Positions 16,898-25,819 of a stretch of DNA of 62,383 nt are shown piece by piece (the first letter of the stretch is position 1; each line of letters starts with the position of its first letter). The translations under genes were made by a program, and so were the position numbers. This DNA comes from Sphingobacterium psychroaquaticum (GTDB lineage: Bacteria > Bacteroidota > Bacteroidia > Sphingobacteriales > Sphingobacteriaceae), in NCBI RefSeq assembly GCF_900177625.1, contig NZ_FXAU01000007.1:1-62383 (forward strand), written 5' to 3'. The notes below the pieces were generated by a model. The model searched no databases. It was given only the letters and a program-made list of their open reading frames with translations, and was not told the origin of the DNA.

Positions 16898-19699
16898 TTA
16901 ATGAGCTTCTAACCAATTACTACCTAGTCCTACTTCAACTTCGATGGGTACTTGTAGCTTGATCGCATTCTTCATGCGATCAATGATGATCGTCTTAAAA
17001 CGGTCCGCTTCCTCTTGTGGAACATCAAAAACAAGTTCATCATGAACCTGCATGATCATTTTCCCTTTTAGGGAGCTATTGATAATATCGTCTTGGATAT
17101 CGATCATCGCAATTTTTATTAAATCTGCTGCAGAGCCTTGAATGGGCGCATTGATCGCATTTCGTTCCGCAAAGCCACGTACCGTCATATTTGCCGAATT
17201 AATGTCTCTTAAATAACGGCGACGCTTTAAAATTGTTTCAACGTAACCCTTCTCCTTAGCCGATTCTATTGTACTTGTCATATACTGACGGATGCCGGTA
17301 TATTGACTAAAATATTGGTCGATAATATCGGATGCGTCTTTTCTGGAGATTCCTAGGTTCTGTGAAAGACCGAAAGCTGATTGACCGTAGATAATTCCAA
17401 AATTCACGGCTTTCGCATTTCGACGTTGGTCAGATGTTACTTCCTCTAGCGGAACACCATAAACACGTGCGGCTGTGGCACGGTGAATATCGTGTCCTGC
17501 AGCAAAGGCTTCCAGCATATTTTTATCCTGACTAAGCTCTGCAATTAAACGCAGCTCGATCTGCGAGTAGTCGGCAGATAATAGAACATTTCCGGTAGAC
17601 CGAGGAATAAACGCTTTTCGCACTTCGCGTCCTTTTTCCGTTCGAATGGGAATGTTCTGTAAGTTCGGATTTGTGGAACTCAACCTTCCTGTGGCTGCGA
17701 CCGCTTGGTTATAGGATGTATGAATCAGTCCAGTTTCTTTGTTTATTAAACCTGGGAGTGCGTCAACATAGGTCGACTTTAACTTTTGTAACTGACGGAA
17801 ATCAAGGATATCTTGTACAATGTCAGATTTATTGGCTAAGGCCAAAAGCACATCCTCTCCGGTTTTATATTGGCCCGTTTTTGTTTTCTTTGCTTTCGGG
17901 TCTAACTGTAATTTGTCGAAAAGAACTTCCCCCAGTTGTTTCGGTGAAGCAATATTGAATGTAACACCCGTTTTCTCATAGATGGTTTGTTCCAATCGTT
18001 TGACGTCCTCTTCTAAGCTTTTGGAGAAGACTTTTAGGGTGTCGACATCGATCTTCACACCATTTCTCTCTATATCAGCCAATACATACACGAGTGGAAA
18101 TTCGACCTTTTCCGCGAGTTCCAGTGTTTGCGTTTCAATCAGTAAAGGCTTAAATATTTCGTGGAGCTGCCACGTGATATCGGCATCTTCTGCCGCATAC
18201 TCCGTTACTTTGGTAATTTCAACATCACGCATGGTCAGCTGATTTTTACCGCGTGGTCCAATCAATTCTGTGATGGAGACGGGGGTATATCCTAAGTAGA
18301 TTTCTGCCAGGACATCCATCCCGTGTCTTGTGTCAGGATCAATGAGGTAATGCGCGATCATGGTGTCGAACAAAGGTCCTTGAACACGCACACCATAGCG
18401 CGATAGCAATAGAATATCATATTTAATATTCTGGCCGATTTTCTCTATCGTAGCATTTTCAAGCACAGGCTTAAAGAGAGACACAATGTTTTCAGCTTCT
18501 TCACGGTCACTCGGTGTTGGTACATAATATGCTTTGCCCTTTTCCCATGAAAAAGATAAACCGACAATCTCCGCTTCTAGTGCCTCTACAGATGTCGATT
18601 CGGTATCGAAACAAAAGCTTTGAAGGGTAGCCAACTTCTCGGCCAGCTTTTGTTGATCTTCGGCCGTGTTTACCAATATATAGTTGTGCGGGGTATTGTT
18701 TATGTTTAAGCTTGGAACAACTGGAACGACGGGATCCGGGGAACTGTCGGTTGACGAGGCTGCGCTCGCAAAAAGATCCATCTGGCCCGAGGTAGGTGCG
18801 CTTGCACTTTCCACAATGTTAAAGTCATCCCCAAAGACACGTTTGCCCAGTGTTCGAAATTCCAGGTCCGCAAAGAGCGGCTCCAAGCGTTCTCGGTCTG
18901 GTTTCTCCAACTCAAGAGCTTTTTCGTCCAATTCAATGGGAACGTCCAACTGGATCGTTGCTAGTTTTTTAGAGATACGACCTTGCTCGGCGTAGTTCTC
19001 AACATTTTCTTTGAGCTTGCCTTTAAGCTGGTGTGAATTTTCGATTATACCTTCAACGGAATGATATTCTTGGATTAGTTTTTTTGCCGTTTTCTCACCG
19101 ATTCCAGGAATACCAGGGATATTGTCAACAGCGTCACCCCAAAGGCCTAAAATATCAATTACTTGCGAAACCTCGGTGATCTCCCATTTTTCTAAGATCT
19201 CTGGAACACCAAGCGTTTCGGCGCCGTTACCCATACGCGCCGGTTTGTAAATAAAAATATGATCAGACACCAATTGACCAAAATCCTTGTCAGGGGTCAT
19301 ACAATACACATCAAACCCTTCCTTTTCCGCTTTTTTCGCAAGGGTTCCGATAATGTCATCGGCCTCATACCCGTCCATCGTTATGATAGGAATATTAAAT
19401 CCTTCAATTAGTCTAAAGATATAAGGGATAGAAGCCGATAGGTCTTCTGGCATTTTTTCGCGATGCGCTTTATATTCCGGGAATTCTAGGTGACGATTCG
19501 TTGGTGCGGACGTATCAAAAACGACAGCGATATGTGTGGGCTTTTGTTTGTTTAATAGCTCCAGCAACGTATTGGTAAAACCCATGATCGCCCCAGTGTT
19601 TAAACCGTAGGAGGTTAAACGAGGAACTTTACTTAAAGCGAAATAGGCTCTATAGATGAGCGCCATTCCATCAAGGAGAAATAGTTTTTTCACTGACAT
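16898..19699 (-). CDS. polA: DNA polymerase I
   Basis: A full-length 933-residue DNA polymerase I for Okazaki fragment processing and repair. All three domains look intact. The 5' nuclease (about 1-290) has MDGYEADDIIGTLAKKAE and the helix-hairpin-helix IPGIGEKTAKKLI. The 3'-5' exonuclease (about 340-520) keeps its acidic residues in FDTEST, IKYDILLL and YAAEDADITW. The polymerase domain (about 560-933) has motif A SADYSQIELR, motif B RRNAKAVNFGIIYG and motif C MQVHDELVFDVP. So proofreading is expected, unlike in some PolA relatives. A TAACTTTG box on the minus strand at 19719-19726 may be its promoter. Confidence 0.97.
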   Translation of the reverse strand: MSVKKLFLLDGMALIYRAYFALSKVPRLTSYGLNTGAIMGFTNTLLELLNKQKPTHIAVVFDTSAPTNRHLEFPEYKAHREKMPEDLSASIPYIFRLIEGFNIPIITMDGYEADDIIGTLAKKAEKEGFDVYCMTPDKDFGQLVSDHIFIYKPARMGNGAETLGVPEILEKWEITEVSQVIDILGLWGDAVDNIPGIPGIGEKTAKKLIQEYHSVEGIIENSHQLKGKLKENVENYAEQGRISKKLATIQLDVPIELDEKALELEKPDRERLEPLFADLEFRTLGKRVFGDDFNIVESASAPTSGQMDLFASAASSTDSSPDPVVPVVPSLNINNTPHNYILVNTAEDQQKLAEKLATLQSFCFDTESTSVEALEAEIVGLSFSWEKGKAYYVPTPSDREEAENIVSLFKPVLENATIEKIGQNIKYDILLLSRYGVRVQGPLFDTMIAHYLIDPDTRHGMDVLAEIYLGYTPVSITELIGPRGKNQLTMRDVEITKVTEYAAEDADITWQLHEIFKPLLIETQTLELAEKVEFPLVYVLADIERNGVKIDVDTLKVFSKSLEEDVKRLEQTIYEKTGVTFNIASPKQLGEVLFDKLQLDPKAKKTKTGQYKTGEDVLLALANKSDIVQDILDFRQLQKLKSTYVDALPGLINKETGLIHTSYNQAVAATGRLSSTNPNLQNIPIRTEKGREVRKAFIPRSTGNVLLSADYSQIELRLIAELSQDKNMLEAFAAGHDIHRATAARVYGVPLEEVTSDQRRNAKAVNFGIIYGQSAFGLSQNLGISRKDASDIIDQYFSQYTGIRQYMTSTIESAKEKGYVETILKRRRYLRDINSANMTVRGFAERNAINAPIQGSAADLIKIAMIDIQDDIINSSLKGKMIMQVHDELVFDVPQEEADRFKTIIIDRMKNAIKLQVPIEVEVGLGSNWLEAH

Positions 19700-19813
19700 G
19701 TTTTTTTATCGTCCATCACAAAGTTAATAAAATCGGTAAACCCAAGTACCATTAACCCATAATCGGCTTAAAAATTGTTTTCTTTGTTGAGGCATTTCAC
19801 TATTCATCATTTT

Positions 19814-20821
19814 ATGCAAGAGAACAGATTAGGGTATATTAGCTATTTACGGGTTTTAGCAACCTGTTGTGTGCTTATTATTCATGCTTCCACGGGTTAT
19901 TTGAATGTTTTCGATCCGAAAGGTTTTGATTGGAACTACGCGAACCTTCTTCATAGCTTTACGCGGTTCAGTGTGCCTTTGTTTGTCATGATCTCAGGAG
20001 CGCTTCTTCTGCCGAAACAGGAGGCTCTTTCCTCTTTTTATCAAAAGCGCGTCACGCGGGTTCTCTGGCCCTTCTTGTTCTGGTTGGTTGTTTACCTTGT
20101 TTATTATTTTTATCGGTACACAAATTTTGAAGTGCTTCCTTTTTCTCGTGTGCTTGAAGTGTCGTTAGACAAACTCCTGCATGGTTCTAGTGCACATCTG
20201 TGGTACCTGTATATGATTATTGGACTTTATCTCACTATTCCGTTCTTGCAGCACCTCGTTCGTGCCCTTGGCGATAAAGAGATGCTTGTTTTCTTGGGGA
20301 TTTGGTTTTTATCGCTTATTTTTTTGAATAAGCGGCTGGTGACGTATACACCCGATTTTGATTTGACTTTTTTTTCGGGTTATGTCGGCTACCTTATTTT
20401 AGGCTATTGGTTGTCGCGGATCTCTCGAAATAGAGGGCTGTGGTTATGGGCACTTGTCTTTGTGGCGTTAGCAGGGATCACCACATGGGGAACATTTTTG
20501 TTGAGCCAAAAAGCAGGGCGGTATGACACCTTGCTTTACGGCTATCTTTTTCCGAATAATGCACTCATGGCGGTCTGTGCTTTTTTAATTTTTAAAGAAG
20601 GACTAAGCAACAGCACAGTGCCTGGTTGGGTCAAGGTAATCGATAAGTATAGTTTTGGCGTGTATTTAAGTCATATAATTATTCTTAATTATGTGCATCC
20701 CAAAATTGACCTGCCAACCCTTTGGAAGGTTCCTTTAGTTACATTCGTGACGCTCTTGTTAAGTCTATTGTTGACGTATCTGATTCGGAAGATTCCTTTT
20801 GGGAAGTATGTTAGCGGATAA
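19814..20821 (+). CDS. Acyltransferase family 3 membrane protein
   Basis: A 335-residue integral membrane acyltransferase (Acyl_transf_3 / OafA-like), with about ten helices. The N-terminal motif RLGYISYLRVLATCCVLIIH contains the family Arg and His of the first helix (IIHAS). The family transfers acetyl or other acyl groups to sugars of surface polysaccharides; the acceptor is unknown here. The frame opens 13 codons earlier at 19775, but the ATG at 19814 begins right before the conserved block and is preferred. It is a lone gene that ends convergently with, and overlaps by 11 bases, the MFS transporter gene. A frame rich in G+T suggests no special expression. Confidence 0.82.
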   Translation: MQENRLGYISYLRVLATCCVLIIHASTGYLNVFDPKGFDWNYANLLHSFTRFSVPLFVMISGALLLPKQEALSSFYQKRVTRVLWPFLFWLVVYLVYYFYRYTNFEVLPFSRVLEVSLDKLLHGSSAHLWYLYMIIGLYLTIPFLQHLVRALGDKEMLVFLGIWFLSLIFLNKRLVTYTPDFDLTFFSGYVGYLILGYWLSRISRNRGLWLWALVFVALAGITTWGTFLLSQKAGRYDTLLYGYLFPNNALMAVCAFLIFKEGLSNSTVPGWVKVIDKYSFGVYLSHIIILNYVHPKIDLPTLWKVPLVTFVTLLLSLLLTYLIRKIPFGKYVSG

Positions 20822-22010
20822 TCTGTTTATGTACGACCCGCTTCGCAAAAAGGAGATGGGCCATTAGCGCCAATACACCAAAAGAAAAGCCGACAAAACA
20901 CACTCCTTCCCATCCAGCGGCCTCCCAGGCGAGTGCGGCGAAGTATGTTCCCAGAGAACCACCAATAAAGTAACTGACCATATACACCGTATTTAGTCGA
21001 CTTGTAGCATTCGTAGGTATAGAGAAGTAATCTGCCTGGTTCATAATATGGGAACTTTGTAGACCAAGATCAATCAAGATGACACCCATGATAAGTCCGA
21101 TGTATGTATACCGGCCAAAGTAGGTGAAGAGCCAACTAACGAGAAGAATAACCAAAGCTGCTTGTATCAGTTGGTTGATAGAAAATCGTTTTTGAAACCG
21201 TCCGACAAAAGCCGCAGATAGAGCGCCAACAGCACCAAAGAGACCAAAGCTGCCCACGACGGAAGCGCCAGCAAAAAATGGCGGACCTTCCAAATGAAAA
21301 ACGAGTGTTGTGAAAAGTGCAGACATGGCGCCGAAGCCCATTGCGCCTCGAAAGGATGCTAACTGTAACCTGGGTTCTGTTTTTGCAAGCTGCCAAACAG
21401 ATTTCATTAGCGAGCCATAAGAACCAATAAAATTTGGTTGTAAGTTCGGTAAGAAGCGATAAACAATGAACCAGGTAACGATCATTGCGATGGCGGCAAT
21501 TTCAAACATGGCACGCCAACCAAAGTATTCACCTATAATACCACCGACAAAGCGAGAGAGAAGGATGCCAAGTAACAAACCAGACATGACAATACCAATA
21601 TTAGCAGCTTTTTTTTCGGGGGTAGACAACTCGGCAGCAATAGGCACAAAAAGTTGCGGTATAACCGAAGTAACACCAATAAAAAAACTGGCAATAAAAA
21701 GCATCCAGATTTGTGTAGCAAAAGCCATCATAATTAAGGCTAGCACAACAAAAATCAGGTCAATCAAGATAAGTCTTTTGCGCAAGACCTTGTCTCCGAG
21801 TGGGATAATGAATAATAGACCACAAGCATAACCCAACTGTGTTAATACAGAAACCTTACTTACAGCGGCTTCCTGGACGTTGAAATCTTCCGCAATTAAT
21901 GCCAGTAAAGGCTGGTTATAATAATTGTTGGCAACCACGAGTCCCGAAAGGACGGGCATAAGAAGCAACAAAGGACGGGTGATTGTGGGGTGGCTTGTCT
22001 CAATCTGCAT
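20811..22010 (-). CDS. MFS transporter
   Basis: A 399-residue major facilitator superfamily permease with twelve predicted helices. The loop between helices 2 and 3 shows GDKVLRKRLILID, matching the family motif G(x)xxDRxGRR in degraded form; the N-terminal NNYYNQPLLALIAEDF is typical of the YnfM/DHA1 group of drug or sugar-efflux porters. Substrate unknown. It is monocistronic, its 3' end overlapping the acyltransferase stop by 11 bases. The NlpE-like gene upstream ends in its own hairpin, so separate transcription is likely. Confidence 0.88.
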   Translation of the reverse strand: MQIETSHPTITRPLLLLMPVLSGLVVANNYYNQPLLALIAEDFNVQEAAVSKVSVLTQLGYACGLLFIIPLGDKVLRKRLILIDLIFVVLALIMMAFATQIWMLFIASFFIGVTSVIPQLFVPIAAELSTPEKKAANIGIVMSGLLLGILLSRFVGGIIGEYFGWRAMFEIAAIAMIVTWFIVYRFLPNLQPNFIGSYGSLMKSVWQLAKTEPRLQLASFRGAMGFGAMSALFTTLVFHLEGPPFFAGASVVGSFGLFGAVGALSAAFVGRFQKRFSINQLIQAALVILLVSWLFTYFGRYTYIGLIMGVILIDLGLQSSHIMNQADYFSIPTNATSRLNTVYMVSYFIGGSLGTYFAALAWEAAGWEGVCFVGFSFGVLALMAHLLFAKRVVHKQIIR

Positions 22011-22042
22011 GATTTGAAATTTGTACGAAAGTAGTGATAAAG

Positions 22043-22071
22043 AAAAAGACTCGCAATTAAAGCAAGTCTTT
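22043..22071 (-). terminator. Terminator after the NlpE-like gene
   Basis: An inverted repeat (aaaagactcgc with gcaagtctttcc, one G-U pair) whose minus-strand 3' flank is T-rich (TCTTTTTCTTT). It lies 28 bases after the NlpE-like stop. Confidence 0.6.
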
Positions 22072-22098
22072 CCTCTTTATAGCGTATAGCCACTATTA

Positions 22099-22560
22099 TT
22101 ATTTCTTATGTAGCGTATATAGGTCTGCATGTTCACCTGTAATTTCTTTTCCTTCCATATCAAGCTGGATCAGTTTGTTCTCTCCAACTTTGTACTGTGT
22201 TTTGTTCTCTTTTCCTTGCAGTTGAATGGTGGATCCGTGATTAATCCACGCAAAGTTCCCTTTTTCTTCGAATTTATTCTTCCGTTCAAGGTACTCGCTT
22301 TGGAGTACAAATGTACCGTCATTATTCAGTTGTAAAGAGGTTTTAATACCCGGACAGTCAGCGCAAGGGATCGTCGCCTCATAGGTTCCGGCCCAGTCTA
22401 ATGAATTTTGAGACGTGTGTACCGTATCCACCGCGGTTGTCGATGAAGTCGTTGTATCTACTGAAGATATACTTTCCGTTGTTTCTACCTTTTGTTGCGA
22501 AGGGTTGTTACAGGCCGAGAAGGCCACTGCGGTCAAAGCAAAATAAATAAGTTTTTTCAT
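22099..22560 (-). CDS. NlpE-like copper resistance lipoprotein
   Basis: A 153-residue lipoprotein. The signal peptide MKKLIYFALTAVAFSA leads to the lipobox Cys17. After a Ser/Thr-rich linker, the NlpE N-terminal beta-barrel domain begins at about 65 with GTYEATIPCADCPGIKTSL, which includes the family CxxC. In E. coli NlpE senses envelope or copper stress and surface contact; here only the N-terminal domain is present, as in most Bacteroidota homologues. The start at 22560 is chosen to place the signal peptide; the frame opens nine codons earlier. Confidence 0.82.
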   Translation of the reverse strand: MKKLIYFALTAVAFSACNNPSQQKVETTESISSVDTTTSSTTAVDTVHTSQNSLDWAGTYEATIPCADCPGIKTSLQLNNDGTFVLQSEYLERKNKFEEKGNFAWINHGSTIQLQGKENKTQYKVGENKLIQLDMEGKEITGEHADLYTLHKK

Positions 22561-22690
22561 GGTCCAAAGTTTAAGGATTCCCAGCAATTAATAGACCAAA
22601 CTCAGGTGGAAGAAATAAATATGATGGAGATGATGTGATTTCGCAGAAATGAATGGGCGAAATTTTTACTTTATGTTGGCCGGTAGTTAA

Positions 22691-22727
22691 ATAAAAAAGG
22701 GAGATGCTTTCACATCTCCCTTTATAT
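22691..22727 (-). terminator. Terminator after the DUF3127 gene
   Basis: An 11-bp perfect stem (aaagggagatg 22696-22706 with catctcccttt 22713-22723) followed on the minus strand by a run of six T residues: a classical rho-independent terminator just after the stop at 22733. Confidence 0.85.
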
Positions 22728-22732
22728 ATGAC

Positions 22733-23107
22733 CTAGAATGGTAAATCGTCGTCGTCAGCACCTGAAGCAGAAATATCAACAGGAGGCATATCAGCATATC
22801 CAGGAGCAGGCGCTGCAGCTGCAGTACCAGCAAGCTTGGTAACGCGCCATGCAACCAAAGAGTTAAAGTAAGTGGTTATACCATCTTTGTTTGTCCAAGG
22901 TCTTCCACGTAAGTTGAAAGAAACCTCAATGTCTTCACCGACAGAAAGGTTGTCAAATATATTTACGCGATCTTGCGTTGCTTCAAAACGAATATACTCT
23001 ACGAATTGCGGGTTTTCGGCAAATGCAACGATTAAATCTCTTTTTTTGAAAGATTCAGTAACCTGTTGTGTTGCACCGATTTCGTGTACTTTTCCTCTAA
23101 TTTCCAT
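22733..23107 (-). CDS. DUF3127 domain protein (small OB-fold-like)
   Basis: A 124-residue cytosolic protein of the DUF3127 family, found mainly in Bacteroidota. The domain covers residues 1-88 (MEIRGKVHEIGATQQVTESF, KKRDLIVAF, DIEVSFNLRGRPWTNKDG) and predicts an OB-fold-like beta barrel. The tail is Ala/Pro-rich and ends in an acidic tip DDDDLPF, much like the protein-binding C-terminus of single-stranded DNA-binding protein (SSB). An SSB-like role is therefore a reasonable guess, not proven. It is divergent from the RNA methyltransferase gene, with 66 bases between. Confidence 0.8.
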   Translation of the reverse strand: MEIRGKVHEIGATQQVTESFKKRDLIVAFAENPQFVEYIRFEATQDRVNIFDNLSVGEDIEVSFNLRGRPWTNKDGITTYFNSLVAWRVTKLAGTAAAAPAPGYADMPPVDISASGADDDDLPF

Positions 23108-23158
23108 ATCAATACTATTAAACTGTAAAATTAAGCATTTTTTGCTAAGCAGAATAAG

Positions 23159-23166
23159 TAACTTTG
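23159..23166 (+). promoter_or_regulatory. Putative -7 promoter element for the THUMP methyltransferase gene
   Basis: TAACTTTG matches TAnnTTTG and lies seven bases before the ATG at 23174. A TTG occurs only 14 bases upstream, which is short for -33. Confidence 0.45.
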
Positions 23167-23173
23167 CAAAAAT

Positions 23174-24337
23174 ATGATGGAAGTTTTCAACACCCCGAAT
23201 AAAGTTATTGTAACCTGCAATAGGCGCTTGTCTCCTTATCTTGAGCAGGAAGTTAGAGATTTAGGCTTTACCCCCGTTCGTGTATTCAATACCGGATTGG
23301 AACTGAAAGCATCTGTAAATGAATGCGTTCGATTGAATTTGCACCTGCGTGTCGCAAGTCAGGTTTTGTACGAGATCAAGTCTTTTCGCGCAAGTAATCC
23401 AGAGGAACTATATCGTAATTTGGTGGAGATTCCTTGGGAAGAATTGATCCCGTTCGATAGTTATTTTTCGGTCACATCAACCGTACACAACGAAACGATC
23501 ACCACACCGTTGTTCGCGAATGTTAAAGTGAAAGATGCGGTGGTGGATCGTATAAAAGATAAAAAGGGAATGCGTCCGAACTCAGGGCCAGATTTTCACC
23601 GGTGTGTGATACATCTACACTGGATGGAGGATCGGGCCGAGATCTTTTTGGATACATCAGGTGAAACCTTGGCTAAACACGGGTATCGTAAACACCCAGG
23701 AAAGGCTCCTATGCTAGAGGCTTTAGCGACATCAACCATTATGGCAACCCAGTGGGATGGAAAAAGCCCTTTCGTGAATCCGATGTGTGGTTCTGGAACC
23801 TTAGCGATTGAAGCAGCTTTGATTGCACAGAAGCGTATGCCAGGACTTCAGCGGATGAACTATTCTTTTATGCACTTTATAGGTTATGATGAAGAGGTGT
23901 TTTTTGAGGAACGGAGAAAACTAAAAGATGTAACCGATAAAAATAATCTACCCAAAATTATTGCTTCCGATATTTCGGAGGAAGCGATAGAAATCGCAAA
24001 GATGAATGCTAGAACCGCAGGGGTAGAGCATGTTATTGAATTTGAGGTGTGCGATTTTGCGAAGACAACAGTACCAGAAGGTGCCGGGGTAATTATGTTC
24101 AATCCAGAGTATGGCGAACGTCTGGGGGTACATAGCAAGCTCGAGGAAACCTACAAGCGAGTGGGAGATTTCTTGAAGCAAGAGTGTAAAGGATACCGCG
24201 GATATGTATTTACGGGAAATCCGGATCTGGCGAAGAAAATAGGCTTGCGTGCATCACGTAGATTTGAATTTTTTAACGGAAAATTAGATTGTCGTTTATT
24301 GCAATACGAACTATACGACGGTTCTAAAGAAAAATAA
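23174..24337 (+). CDS. THUMP-domain 23S rRNA (guanine-N2) methyltransferase, RlmL N-terminal type
   Basis: A 387-residue class I SAM methyltransferase. The THUMP RNA-binding domain spans about 50-165. The UPF0020 methyltransferase domain follows, with SPFVNPMCGSGTLAIEAAL near 195-213 as the SAM motif. The catalytic NPPY motif reads NPEYGERLG (near 315). This matches the N-terminal half of E. coli RlmL (m2G2445); the C-terminal RlmK-like half is absent, as usual in this phylum. An ATG three bases further in could also serve as start. It is followed after one base by the HD hydrolase gene, so the pair is an operon. Confidence 0.85.
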   Translation: MMEVFNTPNKVIVTCNRRLSPYLEQEVRDLGFTPVRVFNTGLELKASVNECVRLNLHLRVASQVLYEIKSFRASNPEELYRNLVEIPWEELIPFDSYFSVTSTVHNETITTPLFANVKVKDAVVDRIKDKKGMRPNSGPDFHRCVIHLHWMEDRAEIFLDTSGETLAKHGYRKHPGKAPMLEALATSTIMATQWDGKSPFVNPMCGSGTLAIEAALIAQKRMPGLQRMNYSFMHFIGYDEEVFFEERRKLKDVTDKNNLPKIIASDISEEAIEIAKMNARTAGVEHVIEFEVCDFAKTTVPEGAGVIMFNPEYGERLGVHSKLEETYKRVGDFLKQECKGYRGYVFTGNPDLAKKIGLRASRRFEFFNGKLDCRLLQYELYDGSKEK

Positions 24338-24338
24338 C

Positions 24339-24992
24339 ATGTCGGAGTCAGAGATTATCGAAAAAACGGCGCTCTTTGTTCAAGACCAATTAAAAGGTGC
24401 AGAGTCGGGCCATGATTGGTGGCATATCCAACGGGTGTGGAAGAATACGAAGCTGATTTTGGAATCAGAAACTGCCGACATTTTGGTGTGCGAGCTGACA
24501 GCTTTGCTGCATGATATTGCAGATAGTAAATTTCATGGAGGCGATGAAACCATAGGTCCACGTATTGCAGGCGACTTTCTGCGGACTTTGCCTATGGAGG
24601 AAGCCAGGATTCAACATGTTCAAGATATTATTCTTAATATGTCTTACAAGGCATCCCTTGGAACGGTATTATTCCATTCCAAGGAACTTGAAATAGTTCA
24701 AGATGCAGATCGATTGGACGCGATTGGTGCCATAGGTATCGCACGTGCGTTTACATATGGCGGATTCAAGAACAGAGAAATTTATAACCCCAATATTCCA
24801 TTTCAGGAGAACCAAAGTAAAGAAGAATATAAAAATACCACCGCTCCGACAATCAATCATTTTTATGAAAAGCTGCTTCTGCTTAAGGATAAAATGAATA
24901 CGGATACCGGGAAAAAGATTGCGGCAGGAAGGCACCAATATATGGAGGCCTTTTTGCAACAATTTTATGGGGAATGGAACGGAGAGTGCTAA
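24339..24992 (+). CDS. HD domain phosphohydrolase
   Basis: A 217-residue cytosolic HD-superfamily hydrolase of the YedJ type. The metal ligands are seen in ESGHDWWHIQRVW (first His near 26) and ALLHDIADSKFHGG (HD near 65-66), with a final Asp in IVQDADRLDAIGAIG. Relatives act on nucleotides or other phosphoesters; the true substrate is unknown. It follows the RNA methyltransferase gene by one base and is translated from the same message. The C-terminal half is alpha-helical without further motifs. Confidence 0.87.
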   Translation: MSESEIIEKTALFVQDQLKGAESGHDWWHIQRVWKNTKLILESETADILVCELTALLHDIADSKFHGGDETIGPRIAGDFLRTLPMEEARIQHVQDIILNMSYKASLGTVLFHSKELEIVQDADRLDAIGAIGIARAFTYGGFKNREIYNPNIPFQENQSKEEYKNTTAPTINHFYEKLLLLKDKMNTDTGKKIAAGRHQYMEAFLQQFYGEWNGEC

Positions 24993-25053
24993 CTTAATAC
25001 TGCCTTAATTTGAAATCGCTATATTCGTCTTACTAAATCTAAGAAATATACCG

Positions 25054-25815
25054 ATGAAAAAAACAACCCTGTTATTAACAGTGCTTTCTGCCATGAGCAT
25101 CACCGCTTTTGCGCAAACCAATATGATTGCCCACCGTGGAGCGTGGAAGAACACACATGCGCCACAAAACTCTTTACAGGCGTTAAACGATGCCGTAAAA
25201 CAGAACGCTTGGGGATCTGAATTTGATGTGCACCTGACCAAGGATGATGTACTTGTTGTCAACCACGACAACGATTATTACGGAATTGATATTGCGACAG
25301 CTACATACGACGAACTTTTGGCGAAGAAACATCCAAATGGAGAGTCGATCCCCACAGCGGAGGCTTATCTAAAAGAAGGGCTTAAGCAAAAGGGAACCAA
25401 ATTGATTTATGAGTTGAAAACAAATAAATTAGGTAAAGAGCGGACACTGAAAGCGGCCGAACTCTCGGTTGCATTGGTTCATAAACTAAAAGCCGAAAAG
25501 CAAGTGGAATATATCGCATTTAGTTATGATGCGTGTTTAAAAATAAAAGAGAAAAATAAGAAGGCAAAAGTTCATTATTTAACAGGAGATAAGTCGCCTC
25601 AACAGTTAAAGGAGGTTGGTCTAGATGGTTTAGATTATCATTTTGCGGTTTATAAGAAAAATCCAAATTGGATTCAAGAAGCAAAAAGTCTAAAGCTCAA
25701 AACTAATGTTTGGACCGTCAATACGGAAGCTGATATGAATTATTTCATCAACGAAAAGGTTGATTATATTACCACCGATGAGCCAGAGTTGCTAAATAAG
25801 ATTTTGAAAAAATAA
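25054..25815 (+). CDS. Secreted glycerophosphodiester phosphodiesterase
   Basis: A 253-residue exported GDPD-fold TIM-barrel enzyme. The signal peptide ends at ITAFAQ (about residue 22). Catalytic features are the first motif MIAHRGAWKNTHAPQNS with HR, the metal ligands in GSEFDVHLTKDD (E and D), and the second His in VVNHDND. The family hydrolyses glycerophosphodiesters from lipids to glycerol-3-phosphate and an alcohol. It precedes an EEP-family phosphatase by four bases, so the two secreted enzymes probably act together to scavenge phosphate or lipid head groups. Confidence 0.9.
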   Translation: MKKTTLLLTVLSAMSITAFAQTNMIAHRGAWKNTHAPQNSLQALNDAVKQNAWGSEFDVHLTKDDVLVVNHDNDYYGIDIATATYDELLAKKHPNGESIPTAEAYLKEGLKQKGTKLIYELKTNKLGKERTLKAAELSVALVHKLKAEKQVEYIAFSYDACLKIKEKNKKAKVHYLTGDKSPQQLKEVGLDGLDYHFAVYKKNPNWIQEAKSLKLKTNVWTVNTEADMNYFINEKVDYITTDEPELLNKILKK

Positions 25816-25819
25816 TAGA

